Below, piece after piece: positions 1-12,295 of a stretch of 64,000 nt of DNA. The translations under genes were made by a program, and so were the position numbers. This stretch comes from Durusdinium trenchii (taxonomy: Eukaryota > Sar > Dinophyceae > Suessiales > Symbiodiniaceae): assembly GCA_963970005.1 (NCBI GenBank), contig CAXAMN010004113.1:1021049-1085048 (forward strand). Direction: 5' to 3'. The stretch's first letter is position 1. Every line of letters starts with the position of its first letter. A model generated the notes under the pieces. It was not told where the DNA came from. It searched no databases and saw only the letters and a program-made list of their open reading frames with translations.

Positions 1-665
1 TTCCAAAGTACTTTTATAAAAACACAAGGCACTTTTACAATAACAAAGCTTTCAGGTGGATGTAGATGCGACACGGTGCGAGGTGTGTACAGTAGGTGAT
101 GCTGTTGGTGAGGTACTTTATGTTTTAAATATATATACTTAATGTCACCTGTCTTATTGTTTCATTGAATAGTACAATACTTAGCTTGGTCGATTCACAG
201 CTGGATCTTCTCGTCTTAAGGAAGCTTCCATCAATGTTTACCGACAAAGCCTATGCCAATCGATGCTTCAAAAGTGACAATTAGGTGGTTTTCCACTGTA
301 TGTTAATGCGTGGGAAGGTAATTTAATTGCCTTGAGCCAATTGAACCATGCACTTCGAAACGCTGTGGCATCCAAAACGAGTGAGTCGGAGGGTTGATTG
401 CTGTCACGGAAGTCTGGCACCGTTGGTGTTTTGCTGCCTGGAACGGCTGAACACGACACGGGAGCCCGACGTGCCACACGGGTGTAGATGATTCAACGGT
501 TTTGGGATGTTTTGGGTAGACCAAAGTGACTCAAATCTTATTTCACCCCTTTTGGGCCAACAGGTAACCATTTGCTGTCATGAAGACTTGCGACTGGTGC
601 ACATATAGCTTCATAGGGCATAGGGCAAAGCTGAAGTTGACCATCCCAAAAAGGCATGGCTTGGG
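1..665. other. No gene seen
   Basis: AT-rich stretch with short spurious frames on both strands. I see no splice-bounded reading frame, no family motif and no strong repeat. Confidence 0.4.
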
Positions 666-898
666 CAGGCTATTGGCACTCTGCGGCCACCCTGAACTTC
701 CTCCGTGGCTATGCGGCTAATGGGGATCACACGCCTGTGCAAAGCATTGAGGCCACGGGGCTCGAACATGGGCCTGCGGGTAAAGCCAAACATGGCATAA
801 GGGACATCAGACGCCTTGGGGAAGTTATATTAAAGGTATTAGAGCAGCTCGCTCGAGTCGTCCCGGAGAGCTTCTCAAAGTCAAACAACAACATGTGA
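666..898 (+). CDS. Weak candidate exon, unidentified
   Basis: A plus-strand frame opens directly after an AG at 664-665 and runs to a stop at 896-898. The predicted peptide has a normal mixed composition (for example DIRRLGEVILKVLEQLARV), unlike the low-complexity frames around it. No domain is recognised. It could be an exon of a gene that also includes the frames at 1258-1536 and 1559-1780, or chance. Confidence 0.2.
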
Positions 899-1257
899 AA
901 AACATGTTTGGACATTGGCGCTGGCTTTCGGTGCTTGGGGCTTCGTCACTGGAGGTACGAAATCGATTCTGCGTCGTCAGCATACACACTTCACCCCGAA
1001 GAGACATGAGGAACACCATGTTTGTTCACCTTTCATGTGAGCTGCTGCTTCTGATGTAACGGAGGTTCTTCTTCCAAACACACGGACGGCCATGGAGGGC
1101 CTTTGTTTGGGGAAACCGCCGGCGTAGCCATAGCCTCCAAGACAGTCGATGCTGTCAGCACCTCATGCGTGGATCATTTGTCAGCACCTAAAGACTTTAA
1201 AGAAGGCAGCTTAAACACAAAGATCCAGACTCCGAGGGCTCCGAGGGCCTTGGTAGT

Positions 1258-1536
1258 GAGCACCCCCCCTCCACCACCCACCGGCCATCCGTTTGGCAGA
1301 TCTCCGATCTCAAGGGCTCTGAGCATGCGGCCAGCTACACCGCGGACGCGCAGGCAACGGTGTTTGAGAATGGGGCTGAAGGCACCTGGCAAAAGACAGC
1401 CATCCAAGGCGTCACCCAGTGGACTAAGTGCCCAGTGGACCAAGTCGTTCAGTCAGGGTCTTTGAAGATGTTTGGCTTCACCAGCATGAACCAGAACCAG
1501 TGGATCCAGAACCAGTGGATCCAACAGAACACATAG
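1258..1536 (+). CDS. Candidate 3' exon with NQW-type repeats, unidentified
   Basis: A frame without an internal ATG start stays open from about 1258 to a TAG at 1534-1536. It uses mostly C or G in third positions and gives a protein-like sequence, ending in a short duplicated motif (NQNQWIQNQWIQQNT). An AG just before 1258 could be the acceptor. No family is recognised. If real it is the end of a gene, or it splices onward to the frame at 1559. Confidence 0.35.
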   Translation, partial: EHPPSTTHRPSVWQISDLKGSEHAASYTADAQATVFENGAEGTWQKTAIQGVTQWTKCPVDQVVQSGSLKMFGFTSMNQNQWIQNQWIQQNT

Positions 1537-1558
1537 AACGCCTGTTGTTCCCTGTCAG

Positions 1559-1780
1559 GTTCCCGAGATGCCTCGCTGCGAATTCGTCGGTCAATTCGCC
1601 AGCCAGGCCATCGCGCAGAAGCCGTTGAGCTCCGAGCAGCTGGAGCCTGGAGAGCTCAGCGACCGGCGGAGCCATGGCATGGCTCCGGTGGAATGGGCAA
1701 CCGTCAGTACCAGACCTGTGCCGATCTGCACCACACAGGAGGAACACGGCCAGAGTTCTTGGTGCTCCAGATCTCGGCAA
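1559..1780 (+). CDS. Candidate exon, unidentified
   Basis: A pyrimidine-rich tract ending in AG (1557-1558) precedes a frame with strong G/C third positions. It begins VPEMPRCEFVGQFASQ and stays open to 1921. Codon bias fades after about 1780, so the true exon probably ends near a G-initial donor there. No family recognised. It may belong with the frame at 1258-1536. Confidence 0.3.
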
Positions 1781-1921
1781 GGTCCTCGCATTGCAGGACC
1801 TGCTGTAGGGATTGATTGGTACTTCAGGGTACTTCTAGGGTATGCCCATCGGGAATTCGGTCGAGCGACGAACGAACAGATTGCCTGGATGAGTGCCGAC
1901 AAGTCACCTGATGGATGTTGA

Positions 1922-2676
1922 TGTCCCCATGATGCACAGCTTTACATCATCCATGGCATGTGCTTCACACACAAATCTCGTTGGTAAATGAAACATTGAA
2001 ACAGAAACCAACCAACTCAATTTTAGTCAAGAAGGAGGTGTTGTATACACCATTTGCATACTACTGTATTTCCCTTCAAATGAAGCTTTCTTGCCGTAGT
2101 TGGTGAGTGTGGTCCCCAAAACATCGCAGCACACGTGTTGTTCCGGTTCAGAGAGTCCCATCCCATTCCGTCGCAATGACGGTCGGATGGATGGTGCAGT
2201 TGGTCACCGTGGTTCGAGGTTCTTCACCAGCCACGAGGCGATGCAGTTGGACTTGGAGGACGGATCGATGGTCGCAAAGTGGCGAACAGCGGGATCGAAC
2301 GGGACGGGACACCGGTGACGAGTCGCGTGAGCTGTTGGTTTGACGTCTGACGTACGTCCATGTGACATGGAAGAGTTGCGCATTTGGACTTGTAGTCCTT
2401 ACCCTGGAAGATGCCTACTGAGGAAGGCACCAACGGTAGCATATATTATATATATAGTGCGGTGCACTATTATAGTAAGAAGAAATGTCAATTACATTCC
2501 TCTACTAAAAAAGGGGTGCATATTCTATTTGCACGGCCCGGGGGGCAAATGGAAGATATATTTTTTGAATATGTGTTATTTTTGTGTTTATTGCATGCGT
2601 GCTGCAGTATATTCTATCTGGAGCTGATGGGGATGAAATGGAAAAAGGTGTATCACGTGGTAAGCTCAGCGACTGA
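1922..2676. other. No gene seen
   Basis: AT-rich sequence with no supported frame. The end runs into the purine-rich array. Confidence 0.4.
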
Positions 2677-2956
2677 GGATCAAGAGGAAATCAACAGGAA
2701 TCAAAGGGAAATCAAAAGGACATTAAAAGGAAATCAAAAGGAAGTCAAAAGGAAATCAAACCGGATCAAAAGGAAATCAAAAGGACAATGAAGGGGAAAT
2801 CAAAAGGAAACCAAAAGGAAAGCAAAAGAAATCAAAAGGAAACCACCAGGGAGTCAAAAATAATCAAAGATAATAAAAAAGGAATCAAAAAGACATCAAA
2901 AGGAAGTCAAAAGGAACCAAAGGGAAATCAAAAGGGATCAAAAGGAAATCAAAAGC
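2677..2956 (+). repeat. Purine-rich minisatellite, unit about AAATCAAAAGG
   Basis: About 280 bases of imperfect head-to-tail units of 10-11 bases, variants of AAATCAAAAGG. Strand asymmetry is extreme: almost no G/C-rich interruptions and very few pyrimidines other than the TC of each unit. Translation gives lysine/glutamine/asparagine repeats in all frames, so the open frames over it are repeat artefacts. Confidence 0.9.
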
Positions 2957-5900
2957 ACAGGTGGCTGCTATCGACTGCTGCTGTCAATGCGAGAAAAAGA
3001 TGTTTGTCTGCTCTGGATGCTGGACATTAGCAGGAAAGTCAGCATCCACTCTTCACTCTTATTTGTTCCTATTTAATTTGTGACTTTTGTACGATCTTCT
3101 ATTTGCATACGCACTGAAATGATCTTCTATGTGAAACCTTCCAATTTATAGGAACAATGAGGTCTTCGTAGGTCTTCTGTTTACAAAAAAACAGGATCAT
3201 AGTCTATAATAGTGCACGGTACTATAGTTATAGACTTATCCTGGAAGATGTCTACTGCCTCACAGAGATTGGCTGTAAGAAAGGCACCAACAGTACCACG
3301 TTTGGCACTGGGAATGTCCCTTTGTTTGCCGAAATCATGCACTCAGCCCCGCTGTTTGCAAAGGAGGCACTCACACGAGCAGTGGGGAGTAAATACTACA
3401 ACCTGAGTGCTCATTTGGCTGCAGCCTCAGATAAGTGTCCCTACGCACGGTATATACAGGCAAACAAAAACTGAGAAGACACCTCCGGGGACATAGTCTA
3501 TGGATGTCTATATGGACGTTTCCATACCTTTCCATATGATTATGTTTTCTTGTGTGTGTGCAGTGTTTCTTTGTGACTGTTTTCATGATGGACTCTTTTT
3601 TGCATGGCATATCTTCCATTGCATTATAAGTCATGTGTTTCTGCGTCCTGTGTGTGTGCGTGCGCAAGCGTGTGACGCTTGGACCAGTGGGATCGCTTCT
3701 CGGACCGAGGTCTGGATCGGAGATCGGACCCGGCAACTGGATTGCGTGTCTTGGTGCCGCATGGATCGGGCGAGTGGGGTGCCGCAACGAAGTCGGTAGA
3801 GCCGGCAAAGGCCGCACCGACGCGTGCGATCCAAAGCGTGAACATCACGTCCATGCTCTTAAAACATGTCATTCTACGTATACGTAGCAGACGTAGCACG
3901 TACGCTATATGAATTCACATCTATTCACCAAATTGTTTCACACGTGTTTTCGTGCCACATCCAAACAGCACGAAAGTACCAGGTGCTCGATGTATCATGT
4001 ATGTTGGGTTGCTTCCCCACCCTGTAGCATTCAGTACCCCCTTTGTGGAAGCTTGGAGATGGAGACTTCTTGAATTACAATCAACTGTCCGCACTTGCAG
4101 GATGGGGACCAAGCTGCAGTGAAATCAACAATTTTGCTTGGCACCGCGCCATAGACAGGTACTTCGACATGTAGCGCCAGCGATAATGACGAGATTTGAG
4201 TTCAGTTTCAGACGTTCCGATCCGTTCCTTCTCTCTAAACCCGGTTCAATCCCAGAAGATCCTCCTTTCAAATCATTCCACGATGATTTGGTACATTTTT
4301 GTATTCTGCTCAATGAGTTCAACACCCGCCCAGGCTCACATCGAATACTTCCGTGGCATTTCCAATCCCATCGGCTTGAAAGTCGGTCGGGCACCCGATC
4401 CGTCAAGACCACCTGCAGTCGTCGTCTCGAGCTTTGCAAGAAGGGGACATGTAGCCCTGTAGCTTTCAAATCCCATCTCAGAGATGGGGAACATCTCAGG
4501 ACATGCTGATCTTTGATTCAATGTCTGTCCTCAACGACTCTCTCGACGACTCGACTAACGAACGACGACCGCGAGGGACGCGACGACCGCGACGGAGGGA
4601 AGCGACGAGTGAGCCAGGTCCATCCATGAAGAACGATGAGTTGAAGGACTTGGTGACCGTTCAGAGCTCAGAGCGTCTTCGGGCAGGCTCGGGGTTTGAG
4701 ATTTTGGTCCATGTTTGAGTCAAGGGAGGGTCAGAGTAGTTCACAACGAACCCCCAAGCAGTGGCTTTGATGGTTCACAATGTTTGATTCTCCAACTTTG
4801 TGACTTTGTGGCCACTTTTTCTCTCGATCTCAGGTACTGAATCCCAAGAAGGAGGAGGGAAGGTGGGAAAATTCGGAGTTGGTGGGTTTCTTGGGCCTGG
4901 CTTTAGGCTGTAGTAAAGACCAACTTGGAAGATATATGCTTTAAGTTATTGTTTGCGGTGGGGTATTGGTTCCTTTGAATAGTGACCTAATGTGTTGCTA
5001 TCTTTGTTTGGCAATTACGTACTTGTTGAGTTCTTGCTTGCATTTGTCGTGAATCTGCTCTCTCATTGCTTTTTACTCCTTGCCTGTGTTTCTTGGTGTC
5101 GACTTGAACATACTGTGACCCCTTTTGGATTTGTCGTCTTCAGGAGCCTCTCAGTCGGACAGTCTTATAAAGCCATAGCAGCTCTCCACAGAGCAACAGG
5201 ATGTAACAAACAAGCCATTGGAAGCCAGCTCCTGAAGAAACGGGAGTTGGTGCAAGAAGACGCACATGGTCTCGCGGTATGAACTTGTCAAGACTTCTGA
5301 AGCATCCACTTGGCCGTTTCTGGAGGCTCATGCTCATCACCCGCTATGGTGCTGGCAAAGCAGAGGTGCTTTGCAATGGGCTGGGGTTCCACGGGCAGGG
5401 AATTGTGCGTGCCTCACTTAAATTGGGACCACAACATTGTATAACAGCACCTTCGAAAGGGGTCTCCAATAAAATACCTTCACGCACTATGTACATATGG
5501 ATCTCTATATTATGGACACGCCTTTGGAGGTCCAAGCTACAATAGGTATGGGCCTTTTCATGAGAAACGTCAACCTTAGCGCAGATTTCTGCGGTCGCAG
5601 CGCAGCATTGCTTTGATCAACACTCCTGGCACCCACCCCAAGCCCACCACCTGAGGATCTGGTTGGAGACGCTCCATCTCGTGGCAGGCAATGCTTCCAG
5701 GCCACATCCAAGCAGCTGGGGCCTCGGTTCACGCTTCCCGTTCCGATGCCCGCAGGCGTCGCAAGATGTATTGAAAGAGTGTAGATGATGGTAAATGATC
5801 CTAAATGTCAAGTGATTATATACAAATTATGAATCTGTAGCCTGTAGCTGGCTGATTTGTTCCAGAGTTCTTTCAACTGTGAGGTGCCCCTAAAATGATC

Positions 5901-8335
5901 ACTCCATTGATTGTTTTTGAACTGCTGACACATATTTCGAAGGGGGGGTTCGGTTACCCCAAAGAGGATCCCGCAAGAACCATGTCCGTGTCGTAGCTTT
6001 AGATGGCTTACACCCTGTGGTGCCTTTCCATCCTGATGTTTCACAATGTTCCCCAAAAGTGCAGAACATTGCAGCAGTAGAACTTCAGAACAGCAGTTAT
6101 AGTTATAATTCTTAAAAAGAATCAGAACATCTCCAGCTGTAGACAAGCTTTGGAACATCAGGCATCCTAGGGCATCCCAGCTTTGGCCTGCTTTCCCTGT
6201 CGGATTCGTCCCCGAAAAACTCGGTTTCAACACGAACGGCTGCAGGTGAAAGAGAGCGGAGTGCCAGTCACCTGGCGGGCAGCCCCGGTGAACCTTTTGG
6301 ACATCGTATTCAGCTACAACCTATCAACGGTTCAATGTTCAATTTGCGCTAGCCAAGAGGTCGAGCCTGTGGCCGCCATCTAATTCCCGCAGCCAAGTGT
6401 GCAGGTGATCTGCTCCACCTATCAACGGTCCAAGCACAAACATGTTCAGTCGTGTTGCACAGATACTGACACAGAGAGAGAGAGAGAGAGAGACCTCCAC
6501 ACTTTAATTGTCAGCCCATTGGGCGAAGAGAGCTCATTGCAGACATGTGTATACTAATCCCATCAAATCCCACTCTAGCATGGGCAGGCCTGACAACAAC
6601 TGATGGAGATTTTTGGATATTGCGGGCTGTTTGGGATGTATTCAGCGTATGCGATTGCTTTTTCCAATGCACATCCCATTTCAAAAACACTATGTTTATA
6701 TCTGTTCCACTTTGCTTTCTCGCTCTTCTCGCCTTCCTTTCATCCCCAACCCAGTCCCCAACGCCCGCACCGTGAGTCCTTTCAACCCAGTCCCCGTAAA
6801 AAAGAAAAACGAACTCGACCAGATCGATGCGAACTCGAGGCAGTGTGATGGGGTGCATGGCAATGGAGTTGTGGCGAGCAATAAGCTGAAGACCCGCACC
6901 TTGGATCCACCAGATTCGGGGCTTACTTGGACACGAATCGGGGGTGTACATATAGTTCATGTTCCTGAAGGATTGTTGTTGGGGTGTCGTTCACGTCGTT
7001 CACGCCGCCGTTGGGTCGAGCCACATTCAGTTGGAAAAAGCGGGCCGGGCGCTTCGGCGGGTCAAAGGCGCAAGGAGCCGCAAGGAGCAGACCGATTCGC
7101 TTCTTGTTGCTTCTTGTTTTATCCCCACCCCTTTCTCCGACAAAACTCCCCAAATGTACGGTGAGGGAAGACTTATATGTTGTATAATTGCATTCAGCCA
7201 GGTCCTTACAGTATCTAGGGCAGGGGGCCTCTTCGCGAAATATATGCCCCTGGGGCCGGATGAGGATACTCTCGCCAGTGGACCTCCCAGGCTGCTTCGA
7301 TGACATCATGACTGAGATCCTCGAGGTGGACTCCCCCACACCACGAGGGTGCGGGGTTGGTGTCAAAGCGGTTGATCAAGTCAATGCTGGCTTACTACCA
7401 GACAAAGAAAGAATGGGACACATTGGAAACGGATAAAATGTTCCCCCCAAACAGTGGGTGTTTTTTACATGATCTATACGTATTGTAATAGGATCCTTTG
7501 ACCAAGGAGGTCCTTTCCAATGAGATTCCTTCGCAGGCGATGAGTGCACTGCATGTGATCAGTTGGCTTGTCTCAAAGCGCCGGTTTGATTTCTTGGTTT
7601 TCGAAGCCATTTCCGACAAAGCCCACAATTGGAGATCCAACTTGTTTGTTGCTTCCACTAAGTAGTCACTAAGTGCTTTCATGATGTTTCAGAGCTTCTT
7701 TGAGCAATCGTCCAGTTAGACGGGTTCGCTTTGTTACGTTCGTAGCTTCTTGTTCCTATAGTAGTAATGCCAGGAGCTACGTTCGTAGCGTCCTTGCTCC
7801 GAGTAGCGAGGCCAGAAGCCCCTAGTAGCGTCCTTGCTCGTAGTAGCTTCCTGCATTTGGCGTTTTCGCTCAGCGGTCAAATCCTCCCGTCCAAGCTGTT
7901 TAGCTCAAGTCCTCCCGTCCTCTCCGGTGCAACTCCCGCGATGTCGGCGACTTGACCGCGACCAGCTCGGTTCGTGGCCGTGTTTGCATCCCAAGTCCAC
8001 ACTCGTGGTGAATGACACGGAGCCAATGTACTTAAAAAGGACTTAAAGTATGCCAAGTCACATGGAGTGTTTGGGAGTTTTTGAACTAAACTATGCCAAG
8101 TGATTAAAGTTTAAACTTTACCTAAAGTTTTTTTGAACCCTTTTTCATCCAAAGATTTTTCGAACTCTTCATCCCAAATTACATCAAATTACCAAAGGAT
8201 CTCACTCCAGATTCGTCCCGATGCAAGTACCGACGGTCGGACGATGCGTTGGAACAAATCCCAAGATATCCCAAACAATCCATGCATGGAATAATCAGAT
8301 CAAATGCCTACATTGACCTCCCAATGTTGGCAAAT
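2957..8335. other. Intergenic or far-upstream intron sequence
   Basis: No exon I can support. Contains an AG dinucleotide run at about 6474-6494, TG-rich tracts near 3550-3660, and at 7741-7850 a cluster of short GTAGC-type repeats of which one unit (ATGCCAGGAGCTACG) recurs near 55990. A frame at 5142-5275 has faint kinase-like words but lacks the key lysine. Confidence 0.35.
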
Positions 8336-8372
8336 ATGTATAATATATATATATATATATTATATATATATG
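8336..8372. repeat. TA microsatellite
   Basis: Run of alternating T and A with small interruptions. Similar TA tracts recur throughout the introns, for example near 13100, 24260, 26410, 29690, 45490 and 50045. Confidence 0.85.
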
Positions 8373-10365
8373 CACAGCTCTAGTGCATATACTATATACA
8401 TGCATGGAACCATGAGCAACCACTGATCTTGTTTTTTTTTCTCTATATGGAGTGTTTGGGTATGGGTCTTCACATCCTGCGAGTCCGTCCGCCGCACGCC
8501 GCGACCCCCTAATTCGGCTCACCGAAGGTCATGTGCTTCAGCTGTCCCTCACAGAAACCCTGAACAGATGGAGACTTGGACCTTCCAAACTTCAATCAAA
8601 CATGGATAGTGCATGGCTTTGTGGACAGATTTGTCCAAACAGGGGCGTTGGACCGTTAGGGAGGACAAAGTACTTGCTGGTTGACGGGTCCAGACACTCC
8701 ATGGGACTGCCATATGTGCCTGTAGATTCGATTTTGGGTCCAATGGGTTATAGGACCTGGCATGAGTTTATCAGCTTGCTTTGCCAAAGGACGACGGAAT
8801 GAATGTAATGGTGGAACACACAAAGACAATTACATAACTTTACAATGTTAAATCAATTGCTTGTTTCACCAAACCTGCTAAACAATCCTCAAGAGTCTTG
8901 TCATGCGTTCGTGTGAATCTTAAAGATTGATCGGCCCAAAGAGGATGACAGTTGTAACGTTGTAACTTGTGCGTTCGCAAGTCATATATCGCACAGCCTC
9001 TTGAGTACCGTACATGTTGGACGTGATTTTTTCTCTTCCGCTGGGTCCGCAGGTGAAGGTGGATCCGACTTCCTTAGCCATTGGAGTGGCTTGGTGCGCG
9101 ACACCTCCAGAGGCATTATGGTAAACCTCCCCTTTATAAGCCTTTGTCGTCTTATGGAACAGTCACTCTGGGTGGGACAGCAGTTGAGAGAATAGAACTT
9201 TCTCCAGGTGGGGTGCCTGGAGTTTCTTTGGACTCAGGACCCGGGCCACGTCCACCCCAAGAAACCGCTGCCTTTTTGGGTGCTGCCCAGTGGTGTGTGT
9301 GGAGGTGCCCCGGAGCTTTCACCCAGGTGGCAGAGGAATGCGCAGGTTCTGTGTCATGTGATCCCCCAAAAAGACCAAAGACGAGGAAGCCGAAGTGCTC
9401 AGGGACATTGGTTTGTGTTGTGTGTGTGATAGGTTTGAGTTATATAGTTAAGTCGACAGTTGCGTGCTTTCATGAAAGAAACCATCTCCAAATATTACAA
9501 TGAGTTATGCATAATTATATATACATTATAGTTTCACAGAGAAATTACATGTCTATCATGTTTGAGTCACTACATTCATGTATAAAGTGCTTTAATTTGG
9601 CAAGGAAAGACCTAGGAAAGCAAGTCTAAAGACCTTGAAATCGAAAGATCTGAAGTTCCATCGCCGACCCAAACGAGTCAGAGCCGATTCTTGCTCTTCA
9701 AACACCGAAGTTCCGCGTCGGGTTCACCGCGTCGGACACCGCGTCACCCGCGCCTCGCACCGAGCTTGGCCTGGGCGCTTTGGCTGGCTTCCTGCTCAGC
9801 AAGGCGCGGAGATCGATGCGTCCACGACGTCGTTTTTGGTTGCCGCGGCCAAGAAGAAATGGTGGGGAGTCCGCCGCGGAAAGGACTCTCGGTTTTTGGA
9901 CGGGTTTGGTGAGGTCTTTCAATGTTGAGACCTGATTTGGCGATTTGGGCTCTCCGGTTCTGCTGATTTGGATCTCCGAGGTGCATTGGTGGTAGATGTA
10001 ATAGATTTGCCATCGAGCGTTTGTTCAAGGAACTGCCGCGGTGGATACACCATATGATCACACTCGAAAAGACTCTTGATGCCCTCCACAGCACCCAGAC
10101 ACTCCATGGGACTGCCATACATGCCACCCCATTGACCCCCCCTGGCACCACCCCTGGCCTGATCGGTAGTCCGGACTGCCAGTCCCAAACAGGTCGTGTC
10201 GTCCGCCCCAGCACGACTGCACCCGAACCGCACCGGTCGGTCGCCTCGGTGAGGCCCTGAGCAAATCCACCCTGGTGAATCCCGGCATCGAGCCTCGGCT
10301 GAGACGCGAGGAAACACGGCAGCGCAGGAGGAATCGGCAGACCCCCAACTGCAAACGATTTTTAG

Positions 10366-10462
10366 TATTGTAAGATACTGTATGATACTGTAATATACTG
10401 TACTAATACTGCAAGATACTGTACTAATACTGTAAGATACTGTAAGTAAGATACTGCAAGTA
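10366..10462 (+). repeat. AGATACTGTA-type minisatellite
   Basis: Imperfect tandem units around ATACTGTA(AG), about ten in number, with variants containing TACTAATACTG. Confidence 0.8.
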
Positions 10463-12208
10463 ATTACATGTAAGTATTTAGTATACAAAGTTGTTTGCTG
10501 TTTCTGTTCAAGCACTCACGTTGACAGAGTTCACTGTTCGTGTCCTCCTTGAACCCTCTCAACAACAAAAAACAATGCCACCGGCCATGCCAAATGTCTG
10601 GTGGTCGAAAACTGGTCCAAAAAAAAAGCAGATCCTCTCCTTGTAGCCCAGGGTTGCGACTGGAGAGTCGGACCTCCACCTTCGACTGCCGGTCACGCAA
10701 GCAAACCGCCACGTCGCCAACGGAGTCGAAGGGGATCCGGTCCCAGGGGGCTGTGGATCAAAATAGGGAGGCCTTGGGAGGGAAGAAGGGAACATAGACC
10801 AACACCCATAGGGGCCAGGGGCGGCCATGGTCATCTCCCCTATGAACATATTCCATACAACTCAATCAAGGGTCTCTTCACCATGGGTCTCTTCACCATG
10901 GGTCTCACCATTTTCACCTGCTGGACCGTGCTTTCTGGTGAACAGATCGGTGCCATATATTCACCTCTTGAGCCGACCGAACCGGAGAAAGCGTGGGTGA
11001 GACAGCGGAGCAGCACGCTGAGGACAAAGCTTCGGAGAAAGTGGCCACAGCAGCTGGGTGAGAAGGGCTGAAGAAAGCGGGTGGTGAGATGCCAATGGTC
11101 AAGTTGCTCTTTTTGCCTTTATGTTTTTTTGGACGTTTGGAATGGAATCATGAATTAATGGAGATGGGATGGATGCTATATGGTCAATGAGCTAATCATG
11201 ATGTGGTTGGCTGTGATGATGGGTGAAGAGACCAGGTGAGTAGCCTTCTTTGGGGTCCATCGCAGACGCTCAGGTGCAAACGTTGAAGCAAGTGGAAGAG
11301 ACCATGAAGAGCAACGACGGCCGCTCGGCAGATCGCCCAGATCCCAAACCACACGAAGTTATAATGCATGACAATTGATTCATAATGCCCCACATGAAGA
11401 GGTTCTGAGATGGTTTATTAATCAAGAGTCCACATCATTACTGTCAGGATCTGTCAGGATTTGTCAGGTATGGAAAACCCGCCTGGTCAGTGAAGCTTCC
11501 CACTGATGCAGCTTCCAGGAAACCGTCGGACGACCTGGGTGCCGCTCGACCCGGGTCCGTCTCTTTTCGAGAGTGTAGTGTCCATGTTGTGCTATCTGAA
11601 TGCTTCCATGAATTCCTACTGCGCATGTTGCATGCATCTATGGATGTACTGTAGATGATTGACATTTTGGGATCACTGACTCAAGCTTGTCTTGGACACT
11701 GGAAATTGATCAAAATGCAACAATTGAACTCGACCAGAAGGAACGAATGACCAGAACATCTCCATCTCGCAGCATTTGCGCCAGGCAAAGCTGTATTTTG
11801 CCGTGCCCTGGTGGGAGCAGCAGCAGGGCGGGCCGTGCACTTCACCAAGGGTTCACTGGGTTCGGTCGGACCTCGGATCGTGTACTCAGGAAAACGCAAA
11901 CAGTGAGGCAGGTGTCAGGTAGTAAGGTTGTCATACGTTGAAAGACCATGAAAGACAAGTTTTTGCTTAAAGTGATACTTATTTTTTACATATGGGCCTT
12001 AGGCCGTGAGTGAAGCCCCTTATCCTGAAGCAAATCCCAGAAAATGTTGGGATGTGAAGCAATCCACTGTGTTCCCAAGGTTCTTATTCCTTGCTTTGCG
12101 GAACTGCAGGTCCGATTGCGGTGTAGTAGTGGAAGAGGGAGATCCCCAGCAGCGATCCCGCTGAAAATGGAAGACCCTCCCGGAGCCACTGCCTGGGCGA
12201 TAGAATGT

Positions 12209-12295
12209 TCCTAGGGCTCCAACCATACCGTCAGGTGGTTAGACCCCCCAAACCCACCCCAACCACCTTCTCAGGAGGTGGTTGGAGCCCTAGGG
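12209..12295. mobile_element. MITE-like element with CCCTAGGG ends
   Basis: Bounded by CCTAGGGCTCCAACCA on the left and its inverted partner TGGTTGGAGCCCTAGGG on the right. No coding capacity. It is in the opposite orientation to the copies at 17029 and 63446. Confidence 0.7.

Noticed and set aside
5142..5275. Frame with kinase-like words (SYKAIAALHRATGCNKQAI) as a possible N-lobe exon
   Set aside because: Spacing is three residues too long, the ATP-binding lysine is absent, and it lies far upstream of the glycine-loop exon at 18884.
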